From Prostheceraeus crozeri (lineage: Eukaryota; Platyhelminthes; Polycladida; Euryleptidae): DNA of 64,000 bases. The stretch spans positions 1 through 64,000 of the forward strand of contig CAJQUW010014413.1 in NCBI GenBank assembly GCA_907163375.1. The letters are read 5' to 3'. Positions 44,036 through 54,891 of the stretch are shown piece by piece; position 1 is the stretch's first letter; every line of letters begins with the position of its first letter. The notes beneath the pieces were generated by a model, which ran no database searches, was not told the DNA's origin, and saw only the letters and a list, made by a program, of their open reading frames with translations. A program made the position numbers and the translations under genes.

Positions 44036-47000
44036 TCAGACATCGCCGGATGCAGGAGGAGAAAGTTTCTGTCTCTTGGGTGGAGGTAGATGAGTGTCTG
44101 GATGGCCGTACGGTAATGAGTGGTTAGGACTCATCCAGCATCGCTTGTCTTCCCAAGCTGAGAGACCTCGTTTCCTAAACGTCGTTGTTCTGACTTGATG
44201 CGACTGTGATTTTAAAATGGTCATTTCTACTTTTTTAATTTTAAGAGAATCTAAGGCATCTTGATGGTCCCTATGTGTAATTTTTCTAACGATTGACTTC
44301 AAGATGCCTTTCGCCCGTTTTATAGAAAGCTCTGAGGATTTTAGCTTCATGGAGTACATCTTGGGGCGAAGCAAGATCATCTCCTCTATCTGTTTGCCAG
44401 CACACTCATCCTTGAAGCAGCCAAGCTTCGCTTTATTTGAGATAGAGTAAAGCGGATGGTCAGTGGGATAGTTGGAACTATCAAACTTGGGTGGTAAATA
44501 TTTTAAAATGTCTTCTTGCTTGACTTTGCTAGTGGTTGTCAAAGCTAGGAAGAAGCTGTCTGTATCGCCTCCTACTAATTCCACATGTTGGATCAATGGA
44601 CAAGTTTTAAAAGTGTGGTAAAACAACTTGTACATTTCTAACTTGGAGTGATCCAAGACAGCTTGGGCTTGCAAAGTTCTACTTTGGATTTTAGCATTTT
44701 AAAACCAGTAATGTCTTCGGAAATGACATCATGGTGACAAAACAACGGCGAGCGACATAACTTGATACTCGTTTCCGGATCAGTCACGATACGATAGTTC
44801 ATGCGCTTTCTTACATCCTCCATGGTTTTACCAGAGGGCATTATTCTTAAATTTAAAGAAGTCCTTTTCGAAAGGATTCTTGGATTTAGCCCGTTTCTTA
44901 CTATTAAATTCTATATATGGTTTTAGAAAGGGCTTCTGCCTAAACTGGATAGCACGATGGACTTTGTCAAGTTGCATCCCCATACCTAGATAGAATTTGA
45001 GGATGGAATAGTGCACGATGTAATGCTGCTTGTTCAATTGGGTGAGCAACAACTTCCTAGTGGGTTTATATTTTAAGTCATTTTCCGCCTCATATTGCTT
45101 ATTGTGTTCTTCCATAAAGGGAGAGAACATATCTGGACTGACTATGCCAGATTCGGGTGCGAAAGGAAAATCAACTGTTCTATTCTTAGTACATTCTGGA
45201 TAGATGAGGTCGACTTCAAATAAATAACCTATGTCGGCCTCATCTCCCAGTGCCATGATGTGTGCTGGATAGGAGAAGTATTCAATGTCATGGGTCTCTA
45301 CCCATTGGAAGTCAGGCTGTGGCAAAGGCTTGGATAATGCACTCCCATATAAATTAGTTTGGTCTATGTACATTAAATGCGTGGTCGATCCTATGTCTTG
45401 GGTGCTGTTGACAACATGTTTGTTGACAAATGTTAAGTCACCCCTAATACCAATTTCAACTAACGTATACATTTCTGCATCTTGCAGTAAATGTATGCTC
45501 TCTTTCGTCATCTTGAAGGTTGACTGATAGGACAGACCCGGCAGACTAACAAAATGGACGGGGTCTAAGGCGTCCTGTTCTAATGTGACTTTCCTAAAAG
45601 TCTCAAACACGTCAGCCAACAGATAGACGTCTAATTTTAAGTAGGCAAGCATGTAGTCACCAAAAGTGCGACACCTAAATTCTAACCATGCTTGCTCTGC
45701 ATGCCTATAGTCATCCAGCGAAAAGTCCTCACCCGTCAAATCATTTTTAAATTTATCGATGGACGGAAGGGATGTCTCCTTCAATGTGTCCATTGAACTA
45801 AAATAACTATAAGGAAACACCCCTTTCCGTCGTATCAGACTGTCACTTATGTTGGGATAGTCTTTCTTTAAATGTTGAGTGAGGGGAAGAGTGTTTCTAA
45901 ATTATTAGCCAACGCGGCTAAGGAAGAAGACATAAATTGAAACTATCTAGAAACTTTATGTCATAGAAGACAGGCTTCCCCTCCTTCGTCTTATCGACTT
46001 GTACCTTAGCAGTGATGCACATAAATTTTTCCTTACTTTGTGCAATCACTTTGGATGACCAGGATTTAATTTTTTCCGAATCAATGGTGAATGATGATGT
46101 GAGCATCATAACAGCTAAAGTTATGAAGATGACGGGGAGCGTTCGCCGTTTGAGCCTAAGTTTCATATTACATTTACTGCATAAGGCAGACCTAAATTTA
46201 CCACTGAGATGGCAATGGTCCCTCACTTTCTTATGTTGCTGATCATCAAAGGATGAACAGCAGCGGGGACATTCCGTGGTCCTATCAAATTTGACTTTAT
46301 CGGCTTCTGTGAAGCACATGGGTTTCCTAGTCAGCTCCGTTTCATACCGTTGATGAAAACGGGCTTTCCTATCTAAAACGTTGAGGAAGTTTTCAACGCA
46401 CTCCTCGCCTTGCCACACATGCATTTTATTTTGATTCCTATAATATGGATGCCAAACTTCATAGCAGGCAATGACTGCTGGCTCACGACTTAGGTCTTCT
46501 TGTTCAATATAACATTCAATGTCCGCATAGATGGTACATATGGGACTGAGCTCATTGCCGTTTTCCTAATACCTATAAAATTTATCTTTGGGCATGACTT
46601 CCATTTGAAGCTTACCCCGAGAGCACCACTCGTAATGCTGTTCAAAATATGGTTTAGATGTGAAACGCCGTGTGCAGCGATCACAGTAGTAGAAATTGTT
46701 CCTATATCCAGTTTGATGGTGGTATAACTTTGAAATTTTAGGAATGCCACAATAATGCCATTCTGGGTGGTTGTCGCTATAGACTAGGAGAAGATTGACA
46801 ACCCGGTCGAAGTTACTTTGGCAGTTGTTATACCTAACGCCCTTCAGACCTTTTTCCCAGAGATGGACGACGATCTTAATGTTATTGAATTTTTCAAATT
46901 GGGTGATGTCTTTAAAATCTAATGTGTTGACATCCAACCCGTCAAACTTAAGTTCATCCGCCCATTCGCAATACTTGGTGACTCTTTGATGATTCCTATC

Positions 47001-49305
47001 TATATCATTATAGTAAAGAATGGAGAGGACGGCATACTTGAAACACTGTGACTGACACTCTACATTGATGACAGCCTTTTTGTCAGCCAGTGCTTTGGGG
47101 AGGGTGAAACAACCACTCACCTGTAAATTTTCTAAAAGATTGATTTTAATGTCTACTTTCTCTATCCCATCAAAAACCAGACCACTGTCTCTTTCATTAA
47201 ATTTATTCAAGTTGCTGACGAGATAGGTCGCATGTCTCTCTATCCACTCGTTTACATCACCTATCAGATCAGCAGCACAGGAGGCTATCCTAATGGTCAC
47301 AGTGGACTCTACTTCTCCCGTGCTACTGTCTACCTTATTGAAACGAGCAGTGAGATAGAACATGCCTTTGAGTAAAAATCTATCTAAGCTCGTCAACATT
47401 TGATGTATTAAGCCTATATTATTCATCAAGAAAGGATGAATATCTTGTACAGCTTCAGAGCTTTCTAACTCATAGTCACGAACGAGCCTCTCAAGGGAAA
47501 ACTTGCTCAGCCTTAGAGTGACGTTGTTGTCAGTGTAAAGCTCAGTGGGATGTGTGTGACAGAGTGTGTGCGAAAAAAGAACAAACTCTGTAGGAAAGGT
47601 CTTCTGACACGAAGAACAGGAAAAGCCGACGTGCGATGAAGGATGCTTCCTACCTGTTGTTGTCGGTGGTTGCCTCACACTGCCACAGGAACCGCCTTCG
47701 AGGTGACGTTGTAACTTGGTGTTGTTGTAGAACGTGCGTCCACAATCTTCACACTTGGGTCGTTGAGGGATCGGTCGGCGTGCCTTCTCCAGATCTCCTT
47801 TCACCTTTGGACAGCGAGAATGACGGTGCCGTCGAAGGCAGAATGGCCTCGCGGAGACCTGCACACAGTCTGTACAGCTGAGTTGTCGAGCCATAGGTCC
47901 TTCTCTCTCCCTGACACCTTCCTCCTCGATTGCAATCTCCTCCCCCACTATCTCCAACTCCTCCTCCTCCAACAGTCTCTCCACCAACTGAACGGAGAAG
48001 AGAGGGAGGCCGTTTGCGGCACGTGGTGGTGGCGATGCTGGGATGACGATGGGGCGGGAGGGAACGTCGCCGTCCAGGAGGTAGGCCGCCAGATCTGTTG
48101 AGAAAAAGAGAAAAGAGATTAGTAACATGATCATAATTTCAAGTTTGAAGTCTTATCCCCCTTTTCCCAATCACGGATACTTACCATCTAAGGACTGTAA
48201 CTCCGGCAGCAAGGATGGACGCGGAGGAGGCAGGAGAGAGACACGAGCCGAGGGTGGAAGGGTCCTGGGCTTCGGTGTTGGAGGGACGTGGTGACGAGGA
48301 GCAGGGACGGGAGCAGGGAGCGGAGCAGGCGGTGGAGGTGGGGCGATGATGATGCCCGAGAGAGGGGTCGCACCTTGGGCGGAGGTAGATGGGCGGGAAG
48401 GTAGGGCCGGAAATTCAGCTTCGAATTTCCGCCTCGCAGCTTCTTCCCACTTCTCCTGCCTTGCCAAATTGTAGAGAGGAAAGAGAGATTAGATAATGAG
48501 ACAAGGATGATGCCGAGGATCTGAAACAGTATAAACATGAGATGTTAAAGATACTTACACATGCCAAGCTGCTCATAGGTTCCCCGATTGTTCCTTGGGG
48601 GAAAGGTTCCCCATTACGAATACATTCATGCACTGAAAAAGAATGGCAGCAAAGATAAGCAGAGGTAAAATTTGGATTCGGTTTAAACATGAACAAAATA
48701 AGGGAAGGGCTCTTGATTTTAATGAGGATGTGCACCCTAATGATGTTAGTAATAGAGTCAACCTTGATACAAATACTTACATTGCTCGATGGTGGCCTTT
48801 TCCATCTCGACAGCAATGCGGTAGTTCTCAATTTTCTTGGATTCCATTTTTGATCGATTACAGATTACGCGATAGTAGCTTTCAATCACTGAAAAGGAAA
48901 GATGAGAATCGTTTCATTTGCCTAGTCAACGTTTATCATGGGAACAATCATTGAAGTGACATCTAATGAATTACATTTCACTCTACTCCATATCCTAAAG
49001 ACTAACCTTTGTCGAATGGCTGAAGTACTCTGACCTGGCGAGAGAAAGCATCACGTTGAGTATGAAGTCGAACGCCCAACATGAGCAACGGCTCAGAGGT
49101 TTCGGTCTAACAAACGACGAACAACCCGTGCAATGCACTCCCTCTACGGTAGTACCCACCGTCCCGAAGGAACGCCCGAGCAAAGGAGGTATTACAGCGA
49201 CGATATGTTTTATGAGCAGAAGTGAATCTCTTGATAGCAAGAGACTATTCAACTTGATAGCAAGTCAAAACAACCTGATAGCAGGAGCTCACCGACACTC
49301 ACCTT
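44036..49305 (-). pseudogene. Protein-primed DNA polymerase B (Polinton pPolB)
   Basis: Spliced 5' exons (about 48,095-49,305) lead into a long frame ending at 46,566. It has C2H2-like fingers (CEDCGRTFYNN, CSSCQKTF, CDRCTRRF) and an N-terminal domain shared with the small proteins a, b and c. Then follow IYADIE (ExoI) near 46,515, VRDHCHLSGKF, the YD motif of ExoII in a shifted frame near 46,110, YLKLDVYLLAD (ExoIII), YIDQTNLYG (Pol motif A), FFKFKNNA and SGKTMEDV (motif B) and GGDTDSFF (motif C). The C-terminus is SAWEDKRCW..LPYGHPDT. At least five frame changes (near 46,560, 46,130, 45,930, 45,850, 44,840 and 44,660) break it. It would replicate the element from a protein primer; this copy is broken unless the indels are sequencing errors. 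Confidence 0.88.
48095..48892 (-). other. Predicted short 5' exons of the polymerase gene
   Basis: On the minus strand I see acceptor/donor pairs giving exons at about 48,785-48,892 (KIENYRIAVEMEKATIEQ), 48,559-48,630 (ending at ATGT|GTAAGT) and about 48,182-48,530 (proline-rich; donor GATG|GTAAGT), joining the main exon at CTCAACAG| near 48,095. The proline-rich exon contains PPPPPAPLPAPVPAP. Exact exon edges are predictions. Confidence 0.55.
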
Positions 49306-49360
49306 GTGAAAGGTAAATGTGAAGAGCAGAGCTGGTGCACTGCCTTTTAAAAGATTTTCC
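49275..49360 (-). promoter_or_regulatory. Likely promoter and first exon of the polymerase
   Basis: CTTTTAAAAGGC near 49,346-49,357 is TATA-like; about 45 nt further is CACAAG|GTGAGT, a good donor near 49,300. The gene b start codon lies 135 bp away in the opposite direction, so the two are divergent. Confidence 0.45.
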
Positions 49361-49490
49361 TAAGCGGTGAATGGATGAGACCTCTCGTCCAATCACAGAC
49401 GAGCTAGAGTTCCCGATGTGCGCACGCGCATTTGTAAAACGTTCTTGAAATCGTGTTAGGCAAAAATGTTGTTTAGCAATAGACTCAACC

Positions 49491-49943
49491 ATGGCACCTG
49501 AAGTCAATACATTGAAACATGATGATTGCACGATTTGTTTTCATCAAGAGAGCTTCAGAGGCTTAATACAAGATTACATCCTTGAGTTTCAAAGGGAGGA
49601 GACAGAATTGGAAGCATGTTTAGACTACACACGAGAAATATTTACGGAGTTGATATCTTATTTCAAAGACAGTATCATCAAGGCTCACTTAATTGCACAT
49701 GTCAATTACACTCATTTTCCACAAGGTGAAGCGGCGGAAAGTGTTGACTTTCAATTTCGTTCCTACGGACAAGAATATGTTACTGATGCTTCTGAGTTTT
49801 ATACACGACATCTGCGGAAGATTATTTCTCGGATGGACAACTTTCATGGTTACGGCGATCATTTGCTTCTGAATAAAATAAACCATATTGTCATTGCTAT
49901 TAGTAAAGTGGGTTTCAATGATGTTAAATCAAAGACCAAATAA
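49491..49943 (+). CDS. Stand-alone pol N-terminal-domain protein, copy b
   Basis: 150 residues, intact, from MAPEVNTLKHDDC. It shares with copy a the blocks ESFRGLIQDYILEF, a long acidic helix, FQFRSYGQEYV, RHLRKIISRMDNF, and GDHLLLNKI..IVIAI. The C-terminus is basic (KSKTK) and AATAAA overlaps the stop region. It is divergent from the polymerase promoter. As for copy a, motif order matches the polymerase region before the exonuclease. Unknown function; a regulator or partner of the polymerase is one possibility. Confidence 0.78.
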   Translation: MAPEVNTLKHDDCTICFHQESFRGLIQDYILEFQREETELEACLDYTREIFTELISYFKDSIIKAHLIAHVNYTHFPQGEAAESVDFQFRSYGQEYVTDASEFYTRHLRKIISRMDNFHGYGDHLLLNKINHIVIAISKVGFNDVKSKTK

Positions 49944-50687
49944 AGTATTTTTTCATGACGACTTTTGCTAGCTATACTTTAGAGGTAACGAGTTTCTACT
50001 GATACCATGTAGTTGATTTCTATAAACGGTAGACTTGTTACCCTTCCTGGTAGTATTATTCATCAATGGTTTATCATGTTGAGTTCAATCTTCAAAGTAA
50101 CTATATTTGGAACATCACACGTCTCCCTATGTTTTTCTGCTGATTTTACTAACTTACGTTTTCTTCAATACTTGTATAGCAATCGACTGCGATACAGCAG
50201 AGTAACGTTCAGAGCTTGTTCACTACTGAAGAGAGAAGTCTGATGTGTTGCATGTGGTGCAAGGGTGGCCTCCAGTTTCATTCCATTCATCATTTCGTCT
50301 CCGTGATAGAGACAGTTCTTAGAAGAACTCGTGGTTCATTCTCATAACGTATGCAATGGAGAGTTTATAAGGTAACCTTCGACAGATGGCTAAATGTCGC
50401 CCTGGCGCGAATGCATACTACGTTGAGACAGAGGCAACCACTTGGAAACATGACGCAGAGACATTTAACAAGATTGACCATTGCCGAATGTCCCATGCGG
50501 CATACATAGTTACGGGTTTCACCGCCGTCCTTAACAGGAACGCCCGTCGAAAGGAAGTATTACACCGAACTTCATATACAACGTTAAAGTTGACTGATAG
50601 CAGATTCAACTTAATGATAGATTCAGTCAGACCGAAGCTTGTCCAGGGCAAACCGCGAGGGGGTACTATCATGTCTTGCCGCATGGT

Positions 50688-50703
50688 GGCCCTTATGAGG
50701 ACC
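50688..50703 (-). terminator. Histone-type 3' stem-loop with altered stem
   Basis: Minus strand GGTCCTCATAAGGGCC: a 6-bp stem with loop CATA, followed by ACC. Relative to GGCTCTCTTAAGGGCC, two stem positions and one loop position changed, yet all six pairs (with one G-U) remain, which favours a functional RNA hairpin. Confidence 0.7.
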
Positions 50704-50883
50704 GTTGGTTCCTTCACGGGACTGGAGGCAGGGGTAAGATCTTCAATGAAAATGACATGTGTTAGAATAGGATATACTATCTCAATTGCTTCACTTACCG
50801 AGTTAGTCATCTTTAGGAAGTTTAGTGCGCTTCCTAACGGAAAAGGCAGTCAAATGGCCACGCATTTGGAGAGTAGCATGGAG

Positions 50884-51676
50884 TCACTTCTTTTGGAGAT
50901 GACCATTATAACATTGAATCGTTTCATCCAAATTTTGATTCACCATTACACGGCCGGCCAGATGGTTGTCCTGAATGGGGATGTGGAACTCAAACATTCT
51001 ATCAGCATTCAGCAGATTCCACTCATTCCTCATACGCTCCAACTTCTCAATCGCTTGCATCTCATCACCCCGCCTAGCCACATTCCTCTCCAACTCAACA
51101 TTCCTTGCCCTCAACATAGTCATCTCCTTCATCATCTCCTCAAACTTCGCCTCTGTCTCTCTCATTCTACTCTCTGCAGCACTCGCCCTCTTCTGTCGCT
51201 CATCATTCTCCTCTTCCAACACTCGCGTCTTCTTCTTCAACTCTGCTACAACACCCCTCATTCGAATATTCTCATCCGCCACCTCCTTACACCTCACATC
51301 CTTCATTTCCAATTCATCCAACTCGCTCACCAGTCGATCATTCACTTTCTTCAAACTCTCATACTTATTCACTAACAAAGTATATGCCGTTTGCTGCGAC
51401 ACATGCTTCTTCTCAATATCCTCAAACCACCTTGCCGACTGCATACGTATCCCACCACCCTTCACTTTTGGAGAAGATGAGCTCTGCGGGGGGTCCTCGA
51501 CAACGATGTTGTCGACCTCCGAGGAAGAAGAGCTCAACTTCCTCACATGTCCTCGCCTTGGCGTCCACATGTCGGTTAATTCGTCCACTCGTACACAATT
51601 TGACGTGGAATTTACGATTTTGTCGTTTCCCATTGCTAACTGTAAGATAATGAAATTTGTATAAGTTTTGAATCAT
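50884..51676 (-). pseudogene. Coiled-coil protein, diverged and deleted copy
   Basis: The C-terminal frame (50,884-51,633) keeps the Ser-rich linker, the coiled coil (ADENIRMRG, AEAKFEEMMKEM) and FEFHIPIQDNHLAG. The N-terminal frame (51,422-51,676) keeps RINRHVDAKA. Compared with 18,119-19,285, about 350 bp coding for the CVKC part and following acidic region is deleted and the two parts are in different frames. The protein tail is also cut short by a stop near 50,884. Confidence 0.75.
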
Positions 51677-52439
51677 GTAGTACAGTCATATTCCTAATAG
51701 CAGATATGGAAAAGCATTACACTTAGTGACGAATTATAGGTTTGAGTGTAGTGAGTGACACTCGATCCCGTCTACAGCCCGAAAGCCTTGTACCGATCAC
51801 TAGGGAAGTGAAAGATCTTCCCCGATACCCGCTTTTTGCAGCTGAAGACATCATTGTCACTGCCCCGAAGTGGTAACAGCAACGCCCAGCCAAAGGTAGT
51901 GATCAGTAGCTGCGATATAGCCACTCGAAGCTTCCTTAGACTTAGTTAAATTTCAAATCTGATAGCAGATTTGAAGTCAGCATACTTGAAAACCTCAGAC
52001 TACATGTTAAAACTTTGAAAAAACTGAAAATTAAGAATTTTAAAAAAATTCCGCATTTTACTACTCATACTACTTTTAAAAAATTTATCAGTAGTAAAGA
52101 CACTATCAAACTCCATCACACAAACTCTGAAGTAAGAAGATAGCTTGCCTACTTCAAAAGATAGAGTCCTTTGAAACACCCGATATCGGGAGCTCCGAGC
52201 GACGACCGTCGCTTACCTCGTCGATGAAGTGATCAGACTTACGTTGCCGGGGGTTTATATATGCAAAGTAGAAAACTTAAAATGGCTCTATCTCCAAAAG
52301 TATTCATTGTAGCGACATGCGGTTACTTGCAATCGATTTGTCTCACAATTTCCTATCAGATGACACGTCATCCATTCTCATTTGACTATGGGAAGTGGGT
52401 GACTCAACACATGGCCATGTAACATGCCACAAGTGAAAA

Positions 52440-52940
52440 AATCCTTGAAAAAAATCCTTTGTGAAAAAAAGGGGGGCAAGTCAAAAATTTTCAAAGTATG
52501 CCAAAACCTGTTTCATCACTTTCCCGGGTGGGGGCGGCAGGGCGACGAAAATTTTAAAAGTTTAGAATGACAACCTGAAACCTATCCCAACACTTGTTTC
52601 ATCACTTTGCTCTCCAATACTTTTATTTGACTCTACAGCCCAAAACGTCCCACATTTTTTTCGTGAATTCCTAAAATCTTGTTTCTGCTCTAACTTCTAA
52701 ACGGATGAACCAATTGACAAGCCGTTTCTTTTACTGAGTTTGTCTCTCCTCTTTCAAACGAGTGGCCCTATGACGAAATCCATCCACTAGAAGCCGAGAT
52801 CGTTCCGGGGCGGGGAGGAGGGGCAGGGCCAAAAATTTTTCTCTCCGATTCAGCTGGAAAGAAGTTCCTAGACCCAAAATTGGCCAAAACGTCCGAATCT
52901 GCACTCCGTTTCCCATCCGAGGCCTCCTTCATGTCGAAAA
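52440..52940. repeat. Inverted repeat-array units closing segment A
   Basis: Contains the inverted counterparts of both array types: the GACAAGCCGTTTCTTT unit, and a unit with ATTGGCCAAAACGTCCGAAT, CCGAGGCCTCC and TTCATGTCGAAAAATGGACT that matches 38,685-38,760 and 39,635-39,715 in reverse. It ends abruptly at about 52,940 where polymerase-derived sequence begins. Confidence 0.7.
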
Positions 52941-52944
52941 ATGG

Positions 52945-53151
52945 ACTTTCTTCAATATGACAATCTTAAAATCTCAAGTTCATACTGTGAAAACGCACAC
53001 GTTCAAGAAACGAGCGCTTTCAGCATGGGAGGATAAGAGGTGTTGGATAGGACATAACACATCTCTTCCACATGGACATCCTGACACAAACATACCTCCA
53101 CCCAAAAGAATAAAACTCACGCTACCACATTCAGGAGATGTATTGACATAA
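52945..53151 (+). pseudogene. Polymerase B, C-terminal remnant of segment B
   Basis: About 64 codons from MTILKSQVHT match the last residues of the segment A polymerase (RALSAWEDKRCW, LPHGHPDTNIPPPKR, SGDV). Everything before this point, including all catalytic motifs, is absent; repeat sequence abuts the break. It shows that segment B once had its own polymerase on the plus strand, converging with the capsid genes. Confidence 0.8.
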
Positions 53152-53457
53152 TCAACTTTAACTCAGTATTTTGATGTTGCTTTTTGTAGATATACGTACA
53201 TGGTTGTTTTATGTATCGCATGAGATCGTTTCTTCCTTGTGAATATATGCCTACAGTCAGCCCATTCCCCCTATATCTGTGAAAAGACTTTTTCATACAC
53301 ATATTTTTATTTCAATAAACATATCACAATGACTTCACTTTGTTTTCCGAAACACTAAAGTTACGAGGGATTTAGTATCTTTCACATGGATGCACTCTTG
53401 TAAACCATTGGTAATTTTGATAGCAATAGAGGGTATAGTTTGTTTGACGACTGGATG

Positions 53458-54882
53458 CTAGAAAATAGATTCAAACATCTCGACTATTCCATATGAAGCG
53501 TCTTTATCATGAATGAAATCACGTAAAATGTATTCTTTTTTCTCACCAACAGAAATAGGTAGAATCAAATCACTTTGAATGTAAAGGTGCTGTTCATGTT
53601 TATCAAGTGTCATTGGTGTTTCTATACCAATCGTATGCGCAGCAGTAAACACAGTTTGTAGCATTGAAAAACCAAAGAGTTTTTTCAAATTTTTACTCAA
53701 TTGACATTGAATGTCATCACCCAGTTTCAGAACAACGCGTTGATTTTCAATTGAAAACGAAATGTGGTGTGTCTTTACATCATATTTACTTTTCATCACA
53801 TGCTTCAACTTCTGTTGTATATAAGGATTTACTACATGAATGAAGCTTTCAAATGTATGATATAGACGCGGCATTATATTGATAGCAACTTTAGATTCTT
53901 CATAAGACTGGTAAATTTTCTTGATGCGATCACCATAGATGTCCACCCACCATTCATCATTAACTGAATCAGCTTTAGTGTGATATTCATGAGAAGCATA
54001 CACCACACCGCTTCCAATAATAGGTGTATAATGTCTTACAAAATGACGCAAGGTTGGAGAGAAATAAACTGTAAGTTTGTCATTATATTTCTGAATGACC
54101 AACTTATTTTTGTCCGCCATAATTTTCTCTCCATACTTCTTACCCACAGTCTCATTTCATCGTTTTACTAACTCAATAAGTGATAAAGGTTGAACATCAC
54201 GCTTTTTCAAAATGATGCGTTCTTCACATTCTACAACATCTTCATCAAATATTTTAAATTTATAATGAAATTTGTTGATTCGATTTGAATAAACTTTTTT
54301 AACATTTGCAGTAGCAATTGACGTTAGATGTAGTCCATGGCCAAAACCGAGATGTGGATAGAATTCATTATCCAACCTCAGTGTAAGACCTTTCGTAAAA
54401 GAATGAAAGCGAAGGAACTGTCTCCCACTCCAATGATAGATAGTAAACTCATAAACTTTCTCATCCTTATTCTTCATGATGGAAGTATTACCACTGTTGA
54501 ATGCCTTAATAATTCTCTCATTCCCGAATGGTTCATAATAATCTGATTTTATCTGAATTCATTCATAGTTCCACTTTCCATCTGACGTTAAATTGTATAT
54601 GAACTGGAATGCATTATTCATCGTTATTCCATCATGGGTGCGAGGAGTCAATATCATTTCTTCCAAATCATTCACATTCTGAATATTGCTATCATAGCAA
54701 ATACTAGAAACGCCAACCTCCCATTCACCTTCTAAATGTAGTGGACGATTTAATTCTACTCGATAGTCTGATGGTTCATTTTTGGGAAATTTATTCATAG
54801 AAGCATTACTGGGTAAGTAAATTAGAAACGAGTCCTTATTTTCACTTTCCATACTAATCACATTGTAAAAATATATTAGCAT
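53458..54882 (-). pseudogene. Penton/minor-capsid-like protein 2, broken
   Basis: Three frames in a row: 54,559-54,882 (YLPSNASMNKFPKN, LHLEGEWEVGV), 54,157-54,477 and 53,458-54,147. The N-terminus matches the LPSNAS...L.GEWEVGL start of a protein family common in animal Polintons and usually taken as the minor capsid or penton component. The C-terminal part lacks the family's final strand motif, so this is a diverged paralog of the neighbour at 54,892-56,287. In-frame stops near 54,556 and 54,154 separate the pieces. Family role is from general knowledge; I rate it moderate. Confidence 0.6.
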
Positions 54883-54891
54883 ACTTTTGCA

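Larger units (their letters stand above)
50183..52940. mobile_element. Diverged copy of the palindromic element's right arm
   Basis: In order and orientation this follows 27,915-31,500: the outward-facing frame (50,386 on), hairpin, 3' intron, coiled-coil gene (minus), 5' intron with its stem, TATA box near 52,255, and then terminal repeats (52,440-52,940). Identity is clearly lower than between the two palindrome arms, with deletions. It ties the palindromic element to Polinton segment A. Confidence 0.8.

Noticed and set aside
49160-49195. AAAGGAGGT resembling a bacterial ribosome-binding site
   Set aside because: The genome is eukaryotic and the string belongs to a repeated motif read on the other strand.
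50386-51375. 329-codon plus-strand open frame
   Set aside because: It runs from the outward-facing repeat frame through an antisense hairpin and into the antisense of the coiled-coil pseudogene; the second half is low-complexity shadow.
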